Part shown: positions 58,772 to 64,000 of the stretch, piece by piece | Layout: every line of letters begins with the position of its first letter | Position numbering within the stretch: position 1 is the first letter of the stretch | From: Candidatus Peregrinibacteria bacterium | GTDB lineage: Bacteria; Patescibacteriota; Gracilibacteria; UBA1369; 2-02-FULL-48-14 | Reading direction: 5' to 3' | NCBI GenBank assembly: GCA_018658105.1 | Contig: JABHVW010000008.1 | Location: 1 to 64,000, forward strand | DNA: 64,000 bases | The notes under the pieces: generated by a model | Told to the model about the DNA's origin: nothing | The model's input: only the letters and a program-made list of their open reading frames with translations | The model's database searches: none | Translations under genes and position numbers: made by a program

Positions 58772-59785
58772 TTAAACTTCTAAACTAATATCATATTCAC
58801 CTTTCGCCGCCAGCCCATTCATTTTCGCCCTGTGCACAAGTACATTTTGCGCTTCACCAATAGCTTGATGATCTCTCGCCCAAACCTGTAAAGCTGGCGC
58901 TTGAATACCTCGCCCATAAGAGAAACTTAAAGGCCAAGGCATACCGCCAATTTTATTCATTTCATTCAAACGAATCGTAGAATCTTCTGCAGTTTGCCCT
59001 CCTGACAAAAACACAACACCAGCAACTTCAGCCGGCACATTCGCCTTCAAACAATTCACAGTCATTTCTGCAATGGTCAGCAAGTCCGCCTGATCATCAC
59101 AAGTAGAACCCGGAAGAACCATACTAGTTTTCAAAATCAAACCTTCAAGTGCAACGCCCTGTGCAGCCAATTCTTTAAACAAAATTTCCCAAGTTTCAGC
59201 CGAAGTCCCATAACAAGCCTCAATACTATGAGGCCCCTCAAGCAAGATTTCCGGCTCAACCATTGGCACCAAACCAGCCTCCTGACACAAAGCCGCATAA
59301 CGAGCCAATGCATGTGCATTCGCCATCAAACAAGCCTGACTCGGAAGCTCATCACCAATTGTTATCACCGCACGCCATTTCGCAAAACGCGCACCAAGCT
59401 CATAATATTCAGCCAATCTCTCACGCAAACCATCTAAACCTTCTGTAACTTTTTCTCCAGGATGCAGAGCCAAATCCTTAGCACCTGTATCCACTTTTAT
59501 TCCAGGAATAATCCCTCTGTCTTCAAGTAATTTCGGAAAAGAAACTCCTTCATCATTCGACTGCCTTAGGGTTTCATCAAAAAGAATCATCCCAGAAATC
59601 GCAGCTTCTGCTCCAGGAGCAGCAACCAAAAGCCCTCTATATGCCCGACGATTTTCTGCATCACACTCAAGCCCAAGCGCCGCAAAACGCTTCGTGCAAG
59701 TACCATGACTTTCATCAATAGCCAAAATTCCCTTCCCGGGCGCAACCATGGCCTGAGCGGTCGCCTTTAATGCCTCTAAATCCAT
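58772..59785 (-). CDS. fba: Fructose-bisphosphate aldolase, class I
   Basis: Joins or splits dihydroxyacetone phosphate and glyceraldehyde-3-phosphate. The 337-residue protein is the animal/plant-like class I type: GKGILAIDES (Asp24), KWRAVI (137 region), VPMVEPEILLEG with Glu178, and LEGLILKTSMVLPG with the Schiff-base Lys219. It needs no metal. It is followed by class I FBPase on the same transcript, a small gluconeogenic unit that would feed fructose-6-phosphate to phosphoketolase or to cell-wall sugars. An extended -10 (TGC-TATAGT, 59820-59812) lies upstream. Confidence 0.95.
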   Translation of the reverse strand: MDLEALKATAQAMVAPGKGILAIDESHGTCTKRFAALGLECDAENRRAYRGLLVAAPGAEAAISGMILFDETLRQSNDEGVSFPKLLEDRGIIPGIKVDTGAKDLALHPGEKVTEGLDGLRERLAEYYELGARFAKWRAVITIGDELPSQACLMANAHALARYAALCQEAGLVPMVEPEILLEGPHSIEACYGTSAETWEILFKELAAQGVALEGLILKTSMVLPGSTCDDQADLLTIAEMTVNCLKANVPAEVAGVVFLSGGQTAEDSTIRLNEMNKIGGMPWPLSFSYGRGIQAPALQVWARDHQAIGEAQNVLVHRAKMNGLAAKGEYDISLEV

Positions 59786-59811
59786 ATGAAAAAGTTAATA
59801 ACGATGACGCG

Positions 59812-59820
59812 ACTATAGCA
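59812..59820 (-). promoter_or_regulatory. Extended -10 promoter of the aldolase/FBPase operon
   Basis: On the minus strand TGC followed by TATAGT, ending 26 nt before the aldolase ATG. No good -35 box, as expected for extended -10 promoters. Confidence 0.5.
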
Positions 59821-59831
59821 CGCAAACGCGA

Positions 59832-62396
59832 TTATTGAACAGCTTCAATATTAAAATCTTCAGCTAGGCGCAACAGAAAAGAAGCATAAGCATCGCTATT
59901 TACAGAATGCACTACACCATCAGCATCACCTTTAAATACAATCCAATTATTCATAGGCTCACTAAGCTCAGGTTCATTAGGCTCACTAAGCTCAGGCTCA
60001 TGAAGTACAACAACACTAGCACCTTCTCGACTTAGCTCAATCATTGCCCCCTCAAATCTACAATCTACACTCACACCTTTAGGTAACTCAAGGCTCTCAC
60101 ATACCTCATGCATCTTAGCCCTTTCTGCCTTAACCAAAAGACGCCTCATATCATCATATTTTCTAGCCAAAGTATGAGTTAAAATATCATCAATTCCAGA
60201 GGCATTTTTCACAGCAATAGAATCAACTTTCTGCAAATCAACTAAATTCCTATCTAAAACATTAATAACCTCAAGAAGCTCCTCCATAGAATAAAGCTTA
60301 TCAATACCTTCCAAATACCAACCACCAATACCCGGAACCACTTCATATTCAACTCCAAACTTAGACTTCAAAACCACCCTATCTCCATCCTCAATTCGTC
60401 TCGAAGCAAAATCTATAGCCATTTTCCTCAAATCCCAAATTCTACGAGACACCGGATCCTCTTCCACATTAAATTCTAAAAACACACCTTCATCAATATC
60501 ATATAAATACCAACTTACTATCCCCTCACCCGATTCAACTCGCAACCTCGGCAAATATTTATCATGATCAACAGAAAGTGTAGATTTTCCCAAATAAAAC
60601 TCCTCCACTTTATTCCCCTCATCCCTCAAATCATCAGCCTTTTGCTTAAGAATTTTAAAAGGATGAATACTTGGTTGAAGTTGACTTTCACCTCCATCAG
60701 CCTCAACATCAGCAATCAAAGCATCTATACGTTTAATATCATGAACATTTCCAAAATGTTCCACCAAATGACCTGCAGTCAAAAATTCACCATGAACATC
60801 AAGATCCCTCCATCTAGCTGAATCAGAATTATAAAAGAATGAATTGGCATCATACTCACAAGAAACATTAACCCGAGTATAATTCGCCAGCTTAGTAGCA
60901 GGAATCACAGCATACTCACATCCCTCTAAATTTCCTTCATACCACTCATTCGGAATAACTACAGCAGAACCATCACTAGGATTCAAATCCTCCCATTCCT
61001 CATTAATGGAAGTAACTTCTCTCATCAGAGATCGTAAAACTGGAGATTTCAGCTTCAATCTTTTACAAATCCATATACCTTCTTCTTTATCCCAATCAAT
61101 TCCCAATTCACTTGCCAGAAACCAAGAAGAATCACTCATGGTATCCGGCTCTAAAACAAAACCATAAACATCAGTATGAACAGCTTTATAATCCGCCACC
61201 GAATCAACTTCAGCAACTTCTACCACTTCATCCTCTTGATTCACAACAGTTTGATACGCAAGATCTGCACCCAATCCAAGTGCACCCAAAAGTCCAAATT
61301 TCGCCCCAAACTTCATCAAACCACCCATACATCTAGCTCCCATACCAACCACACCACCCAAAAATCGTCTCACCCGCCTAGAAAAAACCAAAGGCGACAA
61401 AACCGATAGAGAACATAAAGCACCATAAGCCCATCCACCCAACTCCATAACCCAATTTTCTCCCTCAACCCTCTCCCTCTCTTCTTCACTAATTTCAGAA
61501 GCCCAATCTTCAGCACAAGCAATTTCAAGTAATCTATTCAAGTCATCATCTTGATAACCAGTAGACCTCCCATCTAGAATTGTCCTATCTCCAATTTGAT
61601 AAGCAAAACCATCATAAATTGCTTCAAATTTTTCATCACAATGTCCCGTAGCAACGGCATCATAAACAGAATCAACCGTCCAAACGCCTTGATCCAAAAC
61701 CCAAGCCCCACCCTGTGTATATGTAATAGCTTTTTCAATCATCCATTGATTAATAGAGTCATCATAATCTCCTCGCTGTATAATATTCACACTAAGCTCT
61801 CCCTCTGAAACAGTAACAATTGAACCATCCTCGCTACACTCAACTTCAACACCAGAATAGCCAGCAAAATATGATTCACACTTCCTAAGCATCTCATTCC
61901 TATATTCCTGCATTTTATCAACTTCTACAGGCTCTTCAACAGCAGCAGGCAAATCATCCCCACCCACATCTGGAGCATCCTCCACTGGCTCCTCCTCTAC
62001 CATCTGACCATCCATATAATTCCAACCCATCACCGCACTAACAGATCCAACCACACCCGCAGCCAAAAGAAGCACGGCAACTCTTGGATTAGCCAATGAT
62101 TGCAAAAAACCACGCTTAATATCCTCCTCAGTAGGATTTTCCTCTGCAAGCAAAAGTTGATATTCTTCATCACTTAAATTCTCATAATAATGCCTGAGAC
62201 GCGCAAACATTGCAGTCTGAACAGTATCATTCTCAGTAAGGTTTTCTATAAACCCCAGATCAAGAGTAGCAAGCAATGCTTCCCTAGTATCATTAACACC
62301 CCCATGAAACAAAGGTGCCAGATACTCACCATCTCTACACATAATAGCCTCAAGCTCCTCCAACATTTTTTCTTGTGACCTTTCCATATTAACCAT
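59832..62396 (-). CDS. Large multi-module membrane protein of unknown function
   Basis: An 854-residue protein, not recognised. A helical acidic N-terminus (1-100) is followed by a membrane helix (about 104-124), an acidic linker and an external-type domain (about 162-315). Two hydrophobic segments (about 318-338 and 345-378) come next, then a long C-terminal part (about 400-854). Short similar modules with the pattern W..hxxG..hhs...h...h appear near 232-250, 529-549, 693-714 and 818-846. Each is preceded by strands, twice containing V-x-C (EVEC, SVDC). This suggests a repeated small alpha/beta domain. The start is 6 nt after TACACT on the minus strand. It is divergent from a second large membrane protein. 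Confidence 0.6.
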   Translation of the reverse strand: MVNMERSQEKMLEELEAIMCRDGEYLAPLFHGGVNDTREALLATLDLGFIENLTENDTVQTAMFARLRHYYENLSDEEYQLLLAEENPTEEDIKRGFLQSLANPRVAVLLLAAGVVGSVSAVMGWNYMDGQMVEEEPVEDAPDVGGDDLPAAVEEPVEVDKMQEYRNEMLRKCESYFAGYSGVEVECSEDGSIVTVSEGELSVNIIQRGDYDDSINQWMIEKAITYTQGGAWVLDQGVWTVDSVYDAVATGHCDEKFEAIYDGFAYQIGDRTILDGRSTGYQDDDLNRLLEIACAEDWASEISEEERERVEGENWVMELGGWAYGALCSLSVLSPLVFSRRVRRFLGGVVGMGARCMGGLMKFGAKFGLLGALGLGADLAYQTVVNQEDEVVEVAEVDSVADYKAVHTDVYGFVLEPDTMSDSSWFLASELGIDWDKEEGIWICKRLKLKSPVLRSLMREVTSINEEWEDLNPSDGSAVVIPNEWYEGNLEGCEYAVIPATKLANYTRVNVSCEYDANSFFYNSDSARWRDLDVHGEFLTAGHLVEHFGNVHDIKRIDALIADVEADGGESQLQPSIHPFKILKQKADDLRDEGNKVEEFYLGKSTLSVDHDKYLPRLRVESGEGIVSWYLYDIDEGVFLEFNVEEDPVSRRIWDLRKMAIDFASRRIEDGDRVVLKSKFGVEYEVVPGIGGWYLEGIDKLYSMEELLEVINVLDRNLVDLQKVDSIAVKNASGIDDILTHTLARKYDDMRRLLVKAERAKMHEVCESLELPKGVSVDCRFEGAMIELSREGASVVVLHEPELSEPNEPELSEPMNNWIVFKGDADGVVHSVNSDAYASFLLRLAEDFNIEAVQ
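59955..60002 (-). repeat. 24-bp tandem duplication inside the 854-residue gene
   Basis: Two adjacent 24-bp units with 22 identical positions, coding for EPELSEPN and EPELSEPM. It lengthens a linker between two strands of the last module. Confidence 0.75.
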
Positions 62397-62402
62397 TTAA
62401 AG

Positions 62403-62408
62403 AGTGTA
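62403..62408 (-). promoter_or_regulatory. Possible leaderless -10 box of the 854-residue gene
   Basis: TACACT on the minus strand ends exactly 6 nt before the ATG. A TTGACA on the same strand lies 22 bp further upstream, too far for a standard pair, so the promoter is uncertain. Confidence 0.35.
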
Positions 62409-62444
62409 CCCTACAATACAATCCACGTTTTGTCAATATTAGCA

Positions 62445-62473
62445 TTGACAAAAGCTCCCTTTAGTGTTAATAT
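62445..62473 (+). promoter_or_regulatory. Promoter of the 474-residue gene
   Basis: TTGACA (62445-62450), 17 bp, TAATAT (62468-62473). A GTG at 62464 is inside this promoter, so translation starts at the ATG at 62494. Confidence 0.75.
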
Positions 62474-62493
62474 CACAACTCTTAAATCAATCT

Positions 62494-63918
62494 ATGTCAG
62501 AAAGACTACACACATCGCCAGATCTAAGTGCTATTGAAACAACAACTATTGCAGAGTTTTATTCAAAATTCCCTACACTAATGAAACTCGTAAATGGCAA
62601 ACTTTATAATGTAGATGAATTGCCACGAGATATTGAGTTCCTAGAAAAAGGTCATGGTATAGTCCTCAGCGATTTTGGCAACGTACAACCAGATCCAGAC
62701 AATAATCAATTGGCAGCCATCATACAAATTTTAAACATTGCCGCTAGAAAACTTTGCCAAGCACCACAACCCCAAACTAATACTGGCACACCAGTACAAT
62801 CACCAGACACCCATTGGATGGATTATATCAATCTAGGCAGTCTCAAATTTTCATATCCCGAAATATACAAGCTGGCAACAACGGATGATCCCATCGATAG
62901 AGGTGTATTAGATACTGAACGAGATGAACTTTTTGCAAATGCTTTAATAAACCTCGAAGAGTGTGGAGCAATGATAGCAACTTCAGGATTAGAAGACGTA
63001 TTTAAAATCATCAATGCAGCCGCACATAAAATCAACAATGGAACCGTAAACTATATTTCTGATAGCACTCTACCCCCTGCCCCTAAGGACCCTAATGACT
63101 GGTTCGATAATACAACCCCTGAAGAAGATGACGATGAAGAAGAAGGCGACTTTGATACAGCAACAGGATGGGTGGCCTCTCTAGCTGAATTAAGCTTTTT
63201 TGGTGGAGCAGTCGGACTCGCTTCACGTGCCTCAGAACGCCTTGGATTAATTTCTAAAAGAACCAGAATTGTCGTAACAGTTGTTTTTGGTGGTGGTGCA
63301 GCATTAACAGCACTTGCTATTGGAATTAACGAATATGACCTCTTAGACAAAGCAATGTCATTCATAGGATCACCAGACACAGAAGAAGCAACAAATAACT
63401 CAAGCGCAGAACGCTCTTTAGAAGAAGTTATCCCTACCGCAAGCGTCGCAGCAGCAGCCCATGCCGTCACTGGTAAACCAATAGCATTAGATACAGACAC
63501 AGAAGAAGCAGCACGTGCTCGAGAAGCAGAACAAGCCGCTCAACAAGCTGCCGACCAAGCAGCCCAAGTTGCTCGAGAAGAAATCGCTCGTATCGCATCC
63601 GAAGAAGCAGAAAAAGCAGAAGAAGCTGAACGCAATGAATTAGAAATAAGCTCAGACTCATCTTGGATAGAAATATCTACAAGTTTCCATATTTGGAAAA
63701 CTACAGAAACCGACCAAGTTGAATTTGGTATTAACTGTAAGCCTGGAAACAAAATTTCTGGTTACGCAAAAGCTCCAGAAGAAGAACCAAAAATCAAACT
63801 ATCTGGAGTAGATAAAGATAATAATGAAACACCGGCAACATTTGGTGACAAAACAATAGAAAACCCTTACAAAAAATGTAAAGGTAATACTGGAAAAGCT
63901 TTTGTAATCACAAACTAA
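62494..63918 (+). CDS. Membrane protein with duplicated N-terminal unit and long Ala/Glu helix, unknown function
   Basis: A 474-residue protein from the ATG at 62494. Residues 22-88 and 118-180 look like two copies of one helical unit (KFPTLMKL then AIIQILNIAARKL; SYPEIYKL then VFKIINAAAHKI). An acidic linker with Glu/Asp-runs (about 205-222) leads to two hydrophobic helices (about 228-247 and 257-278). Then comes a long Ala/Glu/Arg-rich helix (about 335-382), probably a coiled coil, and a final beta domain with two Cys. No family was recognised. It is divergent from the 854-residue gene with only about 100 bp between, so the two may work together. Confidence 0.6.
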   Translation: MSERLHTSPDLSAIETTTIAEFYSKFPTLMKLVNGKLYNVDELPRDIEFLEKGHGIVLSDFGNVQPDPDNNQLAAIIQILNIAARKLCQAPQPQTNTGTPVQSPDTHWMDYINLGSLKFSYPEIYKLATTDDPIDRGVLDTERDELFANALINLEECGAMIATSGLEDVFKIINAAAHKINNGTVNYISDSTLPPAPKDPNDWFDNTTPEEDDDEEEGDFDTATGWVASLAELSFFGGAVGLASRASERLGLISKRTRIVVTVVFGGGAALTALAIGINEYDLLDKAMSFIGSPDTEEATNNSSAERSLEEVIPTASVAAAAHAVTGKPIALDTDTEEAARAREAEQAAQQAADQAAQVAREEIARIASEEAEKAEEAERNELEISSDSSWIEISTSFHIWKTTETDQVEFGINCKPGNKISGYAKAPEEEPKIKLSGVDKDNNETPATFGDKTIENPYKKCKGNTGKAFVITN

Positions 63919-64000
63919 AGTTCATCCTCCACCAAACTCTCAGGACCTGTTGAATCAGTTGGTTCAAGCCATGGAAACAAATCAACACTAACATCTTTAC
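63915..64000 (-). CDS. C-terminal end of a gene running off the right edge (partial)
   Basis: One open frame on the minus strand, 28 codons, ends KDVSVDLFPWLEPTDSTGPE and a short acidic tail, then TAG. The stop shares CTAA with the TAA of the convergent gene, the same arrangement seen at two other convergent pairs here. The acidic low-complexity end fits the secreted or membrane proteins nearby. No other statement is possible. Confidence 0.45.
   Translation of the reverse strand, partial: KDVSVDLFPWLEPTDSTGPESLVEDEL

Noticed and set aside
62464-62493. GTG start of the 474-residue protein
   Set aside because: The GTG lies between the -35 and -10 boxes of the promoter, so it cannot be in the mRNA.
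1-64000. UGA read as glycine (alternative code of some CPR bacteria)
   Set aside because: TGA ends several genes in ATGA overlaps (for example 10944-10947 and 19710-19713) and in good families such as nth and hsp20, and no conserved protein needs in-frame TGA.
1-64000. CRISPR arrays, insertion sequences, prophage genes
   Set aside because: No regularly spaced direct repeats, transposase motifs or phage structural genes were seen. The only tandem repeats are in-frame and inside coding sequence.

Overview
The window looks like a chromosomal piece of a small-genome bacterium, most likely a member of the Candidate Phyla Radiation (Patescibacteria). This lineage call is inference. It rests on very tight packing, stop and start codons that overlap between neighbours, almost no Shine-Dalgarno sequences, a type IV pilus operon, many lineage-specific membrane or secreted proteins, and a fermentative phosphoketolase/acetate kinase metabolism. 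TGA works as an ordinary stop (several ATGA start/stop overlaps), so the UGA-to-glycine code of some CPR lineages does not apply. No phage, transposase or CRISPR array was seen.

Layout. 1-3902 (-): pilus operon (PilN-like, PilO-like, PilC, three pseudopilins and the first codons of a fourth gene). 3931-6792 (+): RNHCP zinc protein, an SLT-domain membrane protein, TilS. 6799-8464 (-): two Asp/Thr-rich lipoproteins. 8636-12442 (+): FtsH, Hsp20, GalU, TPR protein. 12477-13310: a structured, attenuator-like RNA segment, an 84-residue protein and the RNase P RNA. 13341-18018 (+): sugar transferase, DUF389 protein, SecA. 18015-20945: an ACT-domain protein divergent from a stand-alone aspartate kinase and a LysA-type decarboxylase. 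20924-25682 (-): O-antigen-ligase-like protein, a repeat-bearing anchored protein, FtsK. 25743-30591 (+): EEP hydrolase, GltX, an unknown protein, a zinc ribbon, a lipoprotein, Pta. 30673-36105: small unknowns, phosphoketolase, a lipoprotein and AckA. 36248-39769 (-): a degenerate PP2C/beta-propeller protein and a large anchored extracellular protein. 39936-43977 (+): rpmH-rnpA-yidC-jag, RlpA, a division-type coiled-coil protein, Nth. 44030-47990: unknown membrane proteins, a toxin-antitoxin pair, an EamA transporter. 47991-48503: a run of palindromes, tRNA-Glu and promoters. 48504-55414: small proteins, a methyltransferase, ComEC, then LCP-RluB-DacA-MraY. 55361-57804 (-): ECF sigma factor and FecR-like partner. 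57872-59785 (-): class I aldolase and class I FBPase. 59832-63918: two large divergent membrane proteins of unknown function; a partial gene closes the window.

How the genes fit together. Envelope building is the main theme: MraY, DacA, LCP, RlpA, SLT, sugar transferase, Wzy-like protein, SecA, YidC and FtsK. Energy metabolism is visible as phosphoketolase making acetyl-phosphate, acetate kinase turning it into ATP and acetate, Pta linking it to acetyl-CoA, and the aldolase/FBPase pair supplying or recycling hexose phosphate. PilC with ComEC suggests pilus-based DNA uptake.

The observations most worth following up are: a consistent promoter layout in which a -10 box lies 6-8 nt before the start codon (leaderless mRNAs); an RNA with two mutually exclusive pairings ahead of the 84-residue gene; the split aspartate kinase/ACT arrangement with a 22-bp palindrome at the ACT gene start; the palindrome run next to tRNA-Glu with a 19-bp copy of the tRNA 3' end; and the paired multi-module membrane proteins at the right end.
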